This document shows, in pieces, positions 23,399 through 35,127 of a stretch of DNA of 64,000 nucleotides; position 1 is the first letter of the stretch, and every line of letters begins with the position of its first letter. The stretch spans positions 3,849,001 to 3,913,000 of the forward strand of contig JAEVHH010000005.1 in NCBI GenBank assembly GCA_017607445.1, in the 5' to 3' direction. The notes beneath the pieces are model-generated. The model was given only the letters and a program-made list of their open reading frames with translations, was not told where the DNA came from and ran no database searches. The DNA is from Histoplasma ohiense (lineage: Eukaryota; Ascomycota; Eurotiomycetes; Onygenales; Ajellomycetaceae). The position numbers and the translations under genes are program-made.

Positions 23399-26340
23399 GA
23401 TATCAGATATTAAGAATATTAAAAATGTTGATACTGAGAACAAAGAACTCTGCAAATTCTGTCATCTTGTCAAAACAAAGAATCAAATATCTCACTGTTC
23501 TCATATACAATCAAAACTACTCTTCAAACAACTCCATGCAGATATTGTACAAGAATCTTTCTACTACTACAACAGAGAACAATGATTCATACATTTTGTA
23601 TGTGATTATCTTTGTTTTCATATCACAGTAACAGCTTTGAGAAAATCTGATATAAGAAACACTTTTGACAAGATTTTAAGATGAATTAAATATCAATTTG
23701 ATTGTGAAACAAAGATTATACAAATCAACAATAAGAGAGCAGTTAAAGAATCTGATATCTTTAAGAACTGAGTAACTGAACTGAGTCTAGAGATTGAATA
23801 CTCTTCAGAATATATTCATAAACAGAACAGTGCTGCTGAATGAGCAGATGCTATCATAATTATTAGAGTAAGAGTTTTTAGAATAGAATTCTTATTGCCT
23901 CAATCACTGTTCTCTGAAATAGCAACCACTGCTGTTTACTTGCTGAATAGAATCTCTACCAAGATACTAGAATGAAAATCACCACTTCAAGCACTAGAAA
24001 AATATCTTCATATCAACCACCACTCTTATGCTCACTTATATGTCTACAGATGTTGAGCATATGCAAAGATTCTCAATGAGATTCTCAATTGAAATCAATC
24101 ACAGAAGCTTGATCTCAGAGCTTATATTGAATATCTTGTGAGTTATGATTCTACAAACATCTTTAGAATTTGGATTTCTCACCTAGATAGAGTGATAAGA
24201 ACAAGGGATGTTATATTCAATGAAAATAAACAATATAACTCAGACAAATCTCACATTGAAAAACAGCTGCAAGATTGAGTTGTTCAAGAGATTGAGTTCT
24301 TGAATATCAAAGTTCAAGAATCAAGAGTTGACACTTTTCAATAAGAGAATAATCTATACTCAGATATTGATATCTTCTGTTCTGATGAGATCCCACTGTG
24401 TATGAAGAATGTTGATAAAAATAGCAAAGATATCAGCAAGACACTGAAGATACAATTTATGACAGATATTTTATCTACATCAGATTCTATCTCTGAATCT
24501 GACTTTTCTATTGATACTCATCTGATATTATCATCTAGCAATTGAGTATCTAGAGCAAATGAGATCAGTTCTGACTTCAACAAGTTCAATATAATTGAGG
24601 GTAAGAGAACACACAAGACAATTCATCATATAGCAGTATCTATTGCTAAAGATAATCCAAATCAAATGATCAATACTGTCTTTGCAGAATCTCTATTCAG
24701 ATCAGAATCTTTTAAAATTCATCAATCTCAGTTATCTGACTCATCTCAACATTGAAATGACATCAACAAGCATCTCTATTGCAATGAATGAATTAATACT
24801 GTCAAATAGAAATGAGACTCTATAACCCAGCAAAATATCTATAAAATTGTTAACAGATTTTCAAAAAATACTTCAGTGATTTCATTATGTTGAATGTTTA
24901 TCTACAAGTTTGATGATAATAATTATCTTGTCAAGTTCAAAGCTTGTATCTGTGTCTAAGATGATTTACAATCAGTATCTGATCTAGATATCAAAGCTCA
25001 CACTCTAGCTGTGAGAATCTTCTGTATTTTATTTGCTATTATCAATGTCTTTGACCTTGATGCTGAGTAACTGAATGATATCAATGTCTTTGTGAACAGC
25101 TCACTTGATGAACTAGTCTATGTTGAACTATCAGATGATTGATGAAAGTTGAAGAAGATATGAAATCTCAAGAAGAACATCTATATTCTACATCTATAAT
25201 ATATTTTATATGATCTAAGAAGATCACCTCTTCTATAACTTAAAGAACTATCTAATACTCTTAAATGATTAGACTTCATTTCAATCTCTGAGAATAAATG
25301 TCTATTCATCAATGAATGGATAATTATATTCTTCTACATTGATGATACTGTTGTGGTATCTCACTCTGATGACAGAGAGAAAAAGAATCAGTTAATCAAA
25401 GATCTTAAAGATACATATAAATTTCAACAGATGAGAAATCTTGAATGATTTCTTAATATGAGAATTACTAGAGATCAGAGCTCTAAGAAGTTATAGCTCT
25501 GTCAAAATACTTATATTGATAAATTGATTGATACTTATCATCTCATTCATACTCACAAAGCATCAACACCTCTATCTAGCATTCTGCTAGTATTTTATCA
25601 AGGAACCACATTGTCAGAGAATACTCACTATTACCAACACTGAATCAAATTCTGTATATACACTACAGTGATGACTAGATCAGATATTATATACACAGTT
25701 GACAAGCTCACAATCTATATAATCAATCTCTCAGAGCATTATTCTGCAGAGATTGATCATGTTATCATCTATCTACAAGATTCAAAAAATCTAGTGATTG
25801 AATATAGTATATCTGATGGCTTATCAATGAATGTGATTGAAGCAGCTAGTGATGCCTTCTTCACAGATAATTCAGATAGAAGATCAACAGAAAATTACAT
25901 CTTCAAACTTTTTGAAGAATCTGTTGATTGAAAGTCAAAGAGACAGAGAGTAATAACAACTTTCATCATCAAAGCTGAATTATTAGCTATATCACAGACA
26001 GACAAGAAATCAATCTGATGGAAACAATTCTTTGATCATCTGAGATTCAATTCAGAACACAAGATTTCAATTCAATGCAATAATCAACAAACAGTTGACA
26101 TTCTTACTAAGAAAGATTCTTTCATCACAACTAAATTACACCATATTGATATCTACAGCAATTGATTGTGAGAATGGATACAGTCTGATGATATCTCAAT
26201 ATGATGAACATCTACAAGCAACATGCCAGCAGACAGGTTGACCAAGTCATTATTGCAACAGAGACAAAGAGAATTTGTCAAACAGATAGAATTAGTTGAT
26301 ATAACTGATCTTGTCAATAAAATAACAAAATAAGATATAA
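23399..26340 (+). pseudogene. Element F: Ty1/copia polyprotein, 5'-truncated in this window
   Basis: The frame opens within a GAG-pre-integrase motif (Cys-x2-Cys and His-Cys-x-His near 23,445-23,520), followed by integrase (about 23,520-24,200), an acidic linker, RT (about 24,840-25,500, with the catalytic Tyr-Ile-Asp-Asp near 25,337-25,348) and a copia-type RNase H (about 25,560-26,290). Many TGA stops mark decay. The gag part is missing exactly at the end of the LTR of E, which suggests that E landed inside F and that F's 5' part is left of the window. Confidence 0.78.
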
Positions 26341-26495
26341 AATCTTAATGAGCTTGGATGAAAGGAGTTCAACATTCTCATATATCTTCTTTATCTATTC
26401 CTTTTCATTTTATTAATCATCATGTCTTCTATATTATTTCCTATTCTGATAATTTTTCCAGCTTCATTACTGATGTTATTCTGCTGAAGGGGGTA

Positions 26496-26616
26496 TGTGA
26501 GAAATGATCTATCATATCAAACATTGTGAGAAATGATCTATCATATCAAACATTGTGAGAAAGGATCTATCATATCAAGCATTGTGAGAAAGAATCTATC
26601 ATATCAAGCATTGTGA
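26496..26616. repeat. 29-bp tandem repeat at the start of the copia LTR
   Basis: Four consecutive units differ by one or two transitions each; a fifth, partial unit begins TGTGAGAAGTGATTG. The unit boundary coincides with the LTR start, so slippage duplicated the LTR terminus itself. Confidence 0.8.
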
Positions 26617-26830
26617 GAAGTGATTGATCATCTTATTCTATCTCAATTTCAGAAACCAGATCACTGCTCCGATGTATACCAGCACTGCCCCCATCATATG
26701 TTCAAGCATTCTCTTTCTTATAAATACTGCCTGGTTATCATGTAATTATTGGAGTTATAATAATCAATTCAATTTACTTATTCGATATTCAGTATTTGGG
26801 TCAATATTCGGACTTTATTCAGTTCCGACA
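26496..26830 (+). repeat. Putative 3' LTR of copia element F
   Basis: The segment follows a polypurine tract (AAGGGGG at 26,488-26,493), starts TGTGAGAAA and can end at CCGACA (26,830). Its first 120 bases are about four tandem copies of a 29-bp unit TGTGAGAAATGATCTATCAT + 9 more. The right end is a guess from the TG..CA rule because the partner LTR is not in view. Confidence 0.5.
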
Positions 26831-27677
26831 ACTAGTAACTATATATGAGTTATTATATAAAAATCTCTACAGTTTAGAGATTATGGAATTTAGCCAAGCT
26901 GCATTGTAACTTATCAACTTCGGTTTTATATTAACTTCTTGGATTTTCAAATCTATGATAGTTAACTCTGTAGAAGGAGATGAGTTGTTTCCCACCTTCT
27001 ACGCTAACTATCTAGTGGCGAACATGTAGTTAACTATATATCAGTCTTGTATAGAAGCAGGATAGTTATTCGCTCTTAGGCCAAGTCCCCTCTTACTTTC
27101 ATTTTTCTTTTTCTCTGTCGCCAAAACCAACATTCTTTTATATTTACTAGTTAGTAGTTATGTGATGCACCCATGATGGTTGGCATCTGGGACAAGGCAA
27201 ATAATGTTCAGTTTCTGATATCTATCCACGGGAGTGTCTGAGGAATCCCTACCAGAGATGACCCTCAAACACCACCATCTGCTTGGGATTCGTTTCTATA
27301 CCGAGCAACCAGTGCATAACTTGCAGATTTGATGAGCTATTATCCTCCCTGATATTCTGGATTTTTCTTGGAGGATGTTCAGTTTAGCTTTGTGGGACGT
27401 TTCCACATCTCTCAAAATGGTTGTTGTAGATAATGTCCTACAACTTGCGGCCGACCAACAACGCTGCACTTCACCACTTCGCCAGCTCACTTCACCGCTG
27501 TCGGTTCCCAATAGCATCCCCTCAATATCTTGTCCTTGCTTCCACATCTGCCTTTCTTTCTTCTCTGTGGAAGCACAGATCAATAAGCAGAGTGTTTTGA
27601 GCTTTCAAATACCTCCCTCATCAACGGCTAGATGTCTTCAGTTCCTGGCTCCAGAAGAAGAGCAGTAAACAGAAGCA
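26831..27677. other. Boundary between transposon block and gene-bearing DNA
   Basis: Base composition changes from AT-rich and CpG-poor to ordinary at about 27,050-27,150. A hairpin at 26,957-27,012 has arms GATAGTTA..GTAGAAGG and CCTTCTAC..TAACTATC. TAGTTAACTAT recurs near 27,030. No gene is convincing here; short open frames at 27,296-27,668 overlap on both strands. Confidence 0.5.
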
Positions 27678-29722
27678 GTGAAGATTGCTATGCTTCTCCC
27701 TCGCTGCCATCTATCGAGTCCTCTTCACCTTCTCCGGGTCCCTCCCCCCCCTCCCCCTCCCAAAACGCAGAAAAGGTCTTCCGGCTCCAGCTCAGATTCG
27801 GACGAATCGACGAGCGGCATAAGGGTGGAAGATTTTCGCGTCGGAGGGCCATACCTCTGTGCCCTTCCATCCCTGAATTTCGCCCTATCTGAGCAACATC
27901 CAACCTTCAAGAAGTGGAAATCTGGACTTGAACAGGGCATAGTTGACCTGCTAAATCACCACTCAATCCACTGGCAGACTCTGGATCTTGTAGATAGACG
28001 ATCGGCAAGGTACGACGACGATGGAAAAACAGAAACAGTTATAGTTCCAGCAACCAGAGACATTCCGGATAGATCATGGCTGAATGCTTGCCTTGACATT
28101 CGCAACTTATTCCAACTCCACAATTTGCCTACCCTCAATATTGAGATCATTGACCCACGAGCAAGTGCAGAAAGATACACCTTTCCTGTCTTTGAGGATG
28201 ACAAAATTTACCCCAAGTGGCATGACTTATCTGCACGTATTTGTGAACTTATTGGAATGAAAGGCTGGCTGGCTGTCTCTGGAGTGTTTTCGAAGAGGCA
28301 CAAGTCCAGATCGCCAAAATAATCCACCCACAATTGTTTTATCCATCCCTCTGGATGCACCAAGAACATGGAAGGCAGAACGTGATCAGATTGCTGCATT
28401 ATTAGATGATGAGGGTCTTCAGGAGGTAGCTGTTGAAGTTGTACGAAGCTACGTTTGGAGAACAACCGATATGGACACCACAAGCGTTGTCCTCCCGGAT
28501 AATGCTTGGGAGCAAAAAGCACAATTGGGGATGAGCAACGGGCCGCACGGCTCAGATTATAGTGGCTCTACATTTGGTGGTTTCCTCCAACTGTTACATC
28601 CAAGCACTAAGCAGTGGAACACCTTTGGTTTAACATGCTACCGTTGTGTTGACTCAGAGGAGGGGGTTAATGACTCCTCTAGATTGTCTAAAGGTGTGGG
28701 AATACCGACGAACCTACTCCTTTCTAATCCCCTCTTCAAAACATGCTTAATCATATGCAACCCCTCCTTCCCCCTTTCTCCCCCATAGAATGAGGTTGGA
28801 CTCGGCGATGTTCTAACATATCAATAGATGTCAAAGAATGGAGGGAGACTGGCATGAGAGTTGACCAAGCGAAATTTGCCAATATCCTGATAGACCAGCC
28901 AGCGCTAAAGGATCACATGAAGAGAATGGAACTGATTAAGGAAGCAACAGAGAATTGGATGAAATCCCCAGTACGAGAACGCATAGAAGCTGCCATGTCA
29001 AACAATGAATTTATCACTCCAACAGATGAAGCCCGGTATAAACGCTTCCAGGACAATATAAATCAGCTTCTCGCCATCAAACACAAAGCTGAAAAGTTTT
29101 TTGTCACAGGAGATGCCCTTATTGGGAGAGTTTTTGCTGCTTCTGGGTACAGATTCACCCCCTGTCGCATCAGAAGACAGCTAGACTGGGCTCTAATTGA
29201 GGTTGTTACACCCCGTATTGGGAGTAATAATGTGAGTAATTCCTTTCTAACAAATAGTTATTTTGCTTGTTGAATCGTTGCTAACATTTTTCTAGGTGCC
29301 GCCCGCTGGATCATATAGAGATGGATTCGCGGACTTTTCAGGACAAGTTATGGAGCAGCCCTCTGTAAATGACCCTCCTCACGGTTCAGCTTTGTACAAA
29401 ATTGGCCGGCGGACCAATTTCACCAGCGGAAGATATCAGGGATTGCACAGTGTACACCTTTGAGTCATGGGAAACTGATAAAAATGGCAAGAAGACAGTG
29501 GTTGTGACAGAGGAAGAGGCAGTTACACGCTAGAATTGATTACAGTTCTGTGCACAGGGAGACTCAGGATCGTTTATATTTGACGTGGAGATGAAATTCG
29601 TAGGGCTTTTGTTTGCAGGGAATATGGAAACTGGGGTGGGATACTTTACCCCTGCAGCGATCTTGTTTGAAGATATCAAGGCGATGACTGGAGCGCTCGA
29701 GGTCCGTTTGCCTTTATCGTAA
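27678..29722 (+). pseudogene. Decayed trypsin-like serine protease gene
   Basis: A good coding frame runs from about 27,678 (Pro-rich start, then a folded-looking segment to about 28,298), continues in another frame from about 28,299 (Gly-Thr-Ser-Pro-Asp...) to about 28,690, and again from about 28,815 to 29,231. A clean intron at 29,232-29,295 (gtgagt..tctag) follows, and the last part includes the catalytic-serine motif Gly-Asp-Ser-Gly near 29,560. Lesions are a frameshift near 28,298, a doubtful junction at 28,690-28,815, a frameshift near 29,450, and TAG and TGA codons at about 29,532-29,540 just before the GDSG motif. The family looks like a fungal chymotrypsin-fold protein of about 500-600 aa. 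Sequence between lesions is well kept, so inactivation is recent. Confidence 0.6.
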
Positions 29723-30784
29723 ATTCTGGTTGTACTTGTTCTTCTTTTTTCTCTTTTCTGTACGCTGCATATTAAAAGTGGCCTTGATCGCTTTTGCTGA
29801 TATCGTGATTGCGGGCGATGTAACTAAAGGTTATTCCGTTTTACATCACATGCTCTTCGAAGTTTACGAAAACGCCTATCAAAAAAACAAAACCTATTCT
29901 GTACATGAAAAATAAAACCATTCCCTGGTTGGAGGTGTGGGATTTACTTTCTTTTTTTTTTTTTTTTTTTTTTTTTTAGTTTAAAAAAGCAGAAGGATGA
30001 CTATTGCTATAGCCATCCCGGCTGGTTAAAACCGAGCGATTGATGTTGGAAATTGGGTGTGAAATGCAACAGGCCAATGTCTACGCGTGGAGTCTGCTGG
30101 AATGGAAGGATGGGACAGGTTAGCACCGCAATGCAGGGCACGTCGGGCACATAGCAACGCGGATGTAGGGCAGTTCGGGGGAAGACGAGGACTGCTGGGC
30201 TTGGGTTCTTCCATTCCAATAGAACAGAAGTGCAAATACTAGGCAATGGATGTAGATATGGCGACGCGGGGATTTCCAGTCTACGAAAAGGGGCTGCGGC
30301 GAGGCTGAGAATGCATAGATAGGATCAGCGAGATCAGTGGCCCAGGGGGATCTCCCGTCGACGCAGCGCAGGACAGGGTGACCCTACACTATGGGCAGGA
30401 AGCGAGAGACGGTGCATCGTGGATATTTAAAATACCAATATTATGTATATCAACGCTGACAGAGTTTGATATCCGTTACCGTGGCAGTGTTGGTCCTTAG
30501 CGAGTGAAGTCTACCCGAAATTGCGCTGCAGCAGCCCAAGGTGGTGGCTTAGTCAGCAACCTCCGTCTCCACAACCTCATCCGTCGTTCGTCTGCCTCAA
30601 CAACGCCAAACTTCTGCCTCAGCCGCCGTCTTGTTGTCTGCCCATCCTCCTCCCCATCTCCAGCCTTGCTCTCTGTCCCGCTGCTGACTGCCTCTCCCCC
30701 ATCGCTCCGTTCTTCCGCTCCTGCACTCTTCTCTACGCACCTCGATCGCCCGTCGTTCCTTGTCGTTTCGCACCGTCTCCCACA
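29723..30784. other. Intergenic, upstream region of the 14-3-3 gene
   Basis: Contains a 26-base poly-T run (29,952-29,977). CT-rich sequence from about 30,550 to the start codon looks like a fungal core promoter and leader. No gene is supported; short open frames on both strands are uninformative. Confidence 0.5.
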
Positions 30785-32369
30785 ATGACCTCAGAAGTAG
30801 GTTTACCCCTCCCTGTTAGGCGCGCATTCCACGGCGTGTCTCCCTCAACATCCCTCCTCTCCTCTCCCCTATCAGTTCCCCTCTCTCTCTGTGTTTCTGG
30901 GATCCTATGCTAACTCCATTGTCTCCAACAGCGTGATAAGTAATTTGCCCTCCCTGCTGCTCGTGCGCTTTGGAATTGGGACTGAGGGGTGTGGTGGGGA
31001 TCTCGTGTACTGACATCCTTTTTCCGTGTAGCAAGACGTTTCTTGCCAGGCTCTGTGAGCAGGCCGAACGCTACGATGGTAAGTACTCAGCTCCTTCTTC
31101 TTCTCTTCGTAAGTGATGTCCCGGGCTTTCTTCTGACCGCGTCATACAGAAATGGTTACATATATGAAGGTTTGTCCTGCTCTCTTCCGTCCTCTCCCTC
31201 TCTCTCCTGTGGAATCACCTTTGTAGCACACCGCTTCTGACGAGCATTGCGTCGCGTCTCTGGTTGTAGGAAGTTGCCAATGTAAGTACACCTGTGTTGA
31301 AGTACCCTGTCTGCGCCTTTTATCTGTCTTTTTCGTCGATGCTAACCACCTCAATCAAACTAGCTGGGCGGTGAACTTACCGTTGATGAGCGCAACCTTC
31401 TTTCCGTTGCCTACAAAAACGTTGTTGGCACCCGCCGTGCTTCCTGGCGCATAATCTCCTCCATTGAGCAGAAAGAGGACTCGAAGGGCTCTGAGAAACA
31501 TGTTGCTATCATCAGCCAGTATCGCCAGAAGATCGAGGCTGAACTCGAGCGCGTCTGTCAGGATGTCCTTGATGTTCTGGATCAATCCTTGATCCCCAAA
31601 GCCGAATCCGGTGAATCCAAGGTGTTCTATCATAAGATGTACGTGGTTTTCTTTTCTTTTCTTCTCTTAGATACAGGGTGTTGCCACTTTGCATTTCGCG
31701 ACGGGCCGCGCGAACAGGTATTTGAGGGAAGCATTTTTATACTAATACGACAACACCCAATCTACAGGAAAGGTGATTACCACCGTTACCTCGCCGAGTT
31801 CGCTTCTGGTAACAAGCGCAAGGTTGCTGCGACTGCTGCCCACGAGGCTTACAAGGTACACGCGCTCCTTCCACGGAAAAAAAAAAAAAAAAAGAAGACA
31901 AAAAAATTTAACTAAAAACTGAAACTGTGCATTGCAAAACGCGTCTAACCACATCCCTCCTCACTAGAACGCTACTGATGTTGCCCAAACCGAGCTGACG
32001 CCCACCCACCCCATCCGTCTGGGCCTTGCCCTCAACTTCTCCGTGTTCTACTATGAGATCCTCAACTCTCCAGACCGTGCCTGCCATCTGGCCAAACAGG
32101 CGTTCGATGATGCTATTGCTGAACTCGACTCCCTATCCGAGGAGTCGTACCGTGATAGTACTCTGATCATGCAGTTGCTCCGTGACAACTTGACTCTGTG
32201 GACCTCGTCCGACGGTGCTGAGCCCGAGACCACGCAACCTAGTGAGCCCAAGGACGATAAGCCAGCTGAGGCTTCCGAGGGTGCCGAAGGTGCTGCTGAA
32301 GGTGCTGCTGATGCGCCTGCAGCAGAGGAGCCGAAGAAGGAGGAGGAGGCTGCTGCTGGCCCATCTTGA
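30785..32369 (+). CDS. artA: 14-3-3 protein (ArtA/Bmh type)
   Basis: Eight exons give 287 aa: 30,785-30,796; 30,932-30,939; 31,032-31,078; 31,150-31,169; 31,270-31,281; 31,364-31,638; 31,768-31,855; 31,968-32,369. All junctions are GT..AG and the phases agree. The protein has the 14-3-3 hallmarks: the Arg-Asn-Leu-Leu-Ser-Val-Ala-Tyr-Lys-Asn block, Arg-Arg-Ala-Ser-Trp-Arg, the Tyr-Tyr-Glu-Ile-Leu-Asn region and the Gln-Leu-Leu-Arg-Asp-Asn-Leu-Thr-Leu-Trp helix that forms the phosphopeptide groove, followed by an acidic Ala/Glu/Lys tail of about 45 aa. It is a dimeric cytosolic adaptor that binds phosphoserine/threonine proteins in growth, polarity and cell-cycle control. Three very small exons (12, 8 and 12 nt) and a 20-nt exon crowd the 5' end. 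Confidence 0.95.
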
Positions 32370-34339
32370 AGTTGACAAGGCAAATCCCGCTACCTTTCCC
32401 TTTACAGTTTGCGCCAAACAAAGCCATACTGCAGGCGAAGTGGTAGGTATATCGGGATGTCCTGTTAAACACACAAAAATAAAACAAAAACCAAATTATC
32501 CACAGTTGTCCCAAAAGAGCAAGTAAAAAGAAAAAAAAAAGTTAAAAAAAAAAGCAAAAGAAAAAAAAATAAAAAGACAAGGCGAGGAAGAAAGACGGCA
32601 AGGGAGATGTTATGTTTCTTTTTGTTTTCGATGAAAAGGAATCGAGTCGATTTTATGGCGTGGGCGTGGGCGTGGGCGTGGGCGTGGGCTGGGTATGTAT
32701 GTGTGTGTATGTGTGTGTGTGCATGTTTCGCAACCAAACTCCAGGCCTCTCTCTCCTTGCCTCAAGAGACAAGAGACAAGGCGGACGCCCTTGTAGGTAC
32801 TCTCAAGGGGGGTGGGTGATGTTATCCATCTTTAGTTTTGACCAGGCGGCGTTTGCTACAGTTTGAATTGGAGATTTGCGAAGGGGAGGAATGGGGAAAG
32901 AATGGGAGGGGGAAACGATGATAATCAAATTAAAAAGAAGAAAGACGAAAAAGAGAAGAGGCTGATAATGGAAAACCTGGGGAATATTTTTTTTTCTTTA
33001 TTTTTCTCTATTTTTCTTTTCTTTTCTTTGTTTCCTTCCTTGTTTTGCGGTCTTTAATAATCAAGCAATCAACAATATCCCCCCTGTTCTCCTGTTCATT
33101 ACCTACTATTCCCTGCGTCGTGCAGCCCGCTCGTCCCAGCAGAGAATCGGCTCCCCAGTGTTTGATCTTGGTTGTGGAGAGGAATAAAGGAAGAGGAAGA
33201 AGAGGAAGAAGCATGTTCCCAGTCTGTGCCTCACTTTGATTATTCTTCTCTTTTTAGCCTTTCATCTCCCATCCCCCCCCCTTCCCTTCTTCCCCAGTTT
33301 TCTCACAATTTTCTTTCGAAAACACAGCTCGCTCCTCTGCCATCACTCTGCCCGCTCTATTTCTACGTCTTGGAGACCTCGTCCCCTCCCTCGCCCCTGT
33401 CCTCGCCTTGTTTGAACACCTTTGACCTTTGCCCTGCCCTGTCCCGGCAGGTCCTTCCCCCAATATCCCCGACTACATCCACTCTGGTCAGGAAAGTCAC
33501 CGCCTGGTGTCCTGGCAGCATTGCCAGCTCTCCCCCGTTGTGTTTCTTGTGTGCTCTAATATCTATCTGTTCCCCCTGTCCTGCCCTCGATTAGTTTGTA
33601 GCTCGGCTCAGCTCGGCTTAGCTATCTCATCCCGTATTATTTTTTATTATTTTTTATTTTTTTTTTATTTTAGCCAGGTTAGCTTTTATTATATCCTCCC
33701 CTATATTCTCTTTTCGCTTTCTCATCTCTCATTTCTCTGTCCCCTTCTCCTCCTCTTTCTTCTCTTTTGTTAAGAGTTGAGTTTGTTGGCCCAGAACGAT
33801 GTTTGGTCCCCTTGGCTCTTGTTCTTCACACCGGGTCTCTCGCTCTCTGAGAAACACAGTAACTACAGTAGACACAGACGCAGACGGGGGTATTCCCCAT
33901 CCCTCGTTCCTCGTTCCCGGTGTTCCCTGCTTGTCCTTTCCCTCCGTCTCTCCTCTCCTCTACTTATGTCTGCATCTATGTGCTGACAAAGCAGGGTCTC
34001 GGCGCCCAGACCTTCCACCGTGTTCCAGAAGCCTTGGCAAGACGAGAAAAGAACACGTTGAGGCTTTTGGCGGCGGCCAATCAGCGGCCAATCAGCAATC
34101 AACGTGCGATCCGGGAGATGGAGATGGAGATGGAGATGGAGAGACATAGATGTAGAGATATAGATGTAGAGATATAGATGCAGTAGATGTGCGCGAATTG
34201 CGCCAGGGCGTTGAGTAGCTGTAACCGTAGCCGGAGCCGGAGCTGGAGCTGGAGCTGGAGCTGCAGACGGATCAGAGAATTCCCGCCAAATCCTCCTGTA
34301 ACCGAATAAATAATATCCACGCTATTTAAATTCTCCTGG
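32370..34339. other. Intergenic with simple repeats and CT-rich tracts
   Basis: Contains (GGGCGT)n at about 32,657-32,690 and a GT run at 32,700-32,721. Long pyrimidine-rich tracts run from 33,230 to 33,990. (GAGATG)n lies at about 34,115-34,140, followed by ATAGATGTAGAG repeats to 34,185, and (GGAGCT)n at about 34,231-34,262. Open frames here are of low complexity and on both strands, so no gene is called. Confidence 0.6.
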
Positions 34340-34346
34340 TATAAAA
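34340..34346 (+). promoter_or_regulatory. Candidate TATA box of the Ca2+-ATPase gene
   Basis: TATAAAA is followed within 20-60 bases by a CT-rich tract, the usual fungal start-site environment. It lies about 780 bases before the start codon at 35,128, implying a long leader. Other weak AT boxes exist, so this is only the best candidate. Confidence 0.35.
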
Positions 34347-35127
34347 CCTCCCCGCCCCGCCGTCTCCCTTCCTCGGCCTCCTTACCCCCATCGTCGTCTC
34401 TCTCGCGCGGACCCAATTCCGCGGCTGCTAGTTAGTTGACTACCCCCCAACCGTGGTCCTTTCTCCCGGCGGCGACACCCTGACCGACGACGACAACTGA
34501 CGGACCCATCAGATCTTCTTCAGTGACAGCGACAGCGACAGCGAGAACGGACCCTCCGCTATTCTTACCAAGCACAACTCGTTTACCCCGTATTTGTGTT
34601 TTCGCCCCCCTGTGCTTGGGTTTTTTCGCCGTTGCCCTTCTTGCTGCTGTCGGAGAGAAAATTCGCGGTCTTTCTTCCCGCCACAACCTCCCCCCCCCCC
34701 CCCGGCCAGCCGGCCCCCCGGCATTGGACCACCGGCGCAAATCCACAGAAACGCACAGGACAAGATCACCGGGCTCGCGCTCAGTTTTTGTTTTTTTCTG
34801 TCTGTGCGTGCGCGAAGAGGAGCAAAGCAAGGACAGACGGAGCAGACGGAGCAGACGGAGCAAGGCAAAAGACGCGGGAGTATTGATATTCTGAAGATCC
34901 GTATCCGTACTCGTATACGATAGTTATTAGGGATTGGCGAGGGCGAGGGACTGGGACTGGGACTGGGACTGTGGGATTGCTTTGGGAAATTAGGAGATTT
35001 GGAGATTTGGAGACTTGGAGACTTGGGAGACTTGGGAGACCTGTGGGACATACATAATATCTATCTACCGTGAAGGGAAAAAGAGAAGGACCCTAAGAGA
35101 CATATACAAAAGAAGATAAATACGTCG

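Noticed and set aside
1..26340. Alternative genetic code reading TGA as an amino acid
   Set aside because: Host genes in the same window use TGA as a stop and TGG for Trp; TGA in the elements mostly sits at Arg positions, which fits mutation of CGA.
33172..34863. Many overlapping ORFs before the SERCA gene
   Set aside because: Low-complexity Pro/Ser/Arg frames on both strands in CT- and GA-rich repeats; no conserved motif.
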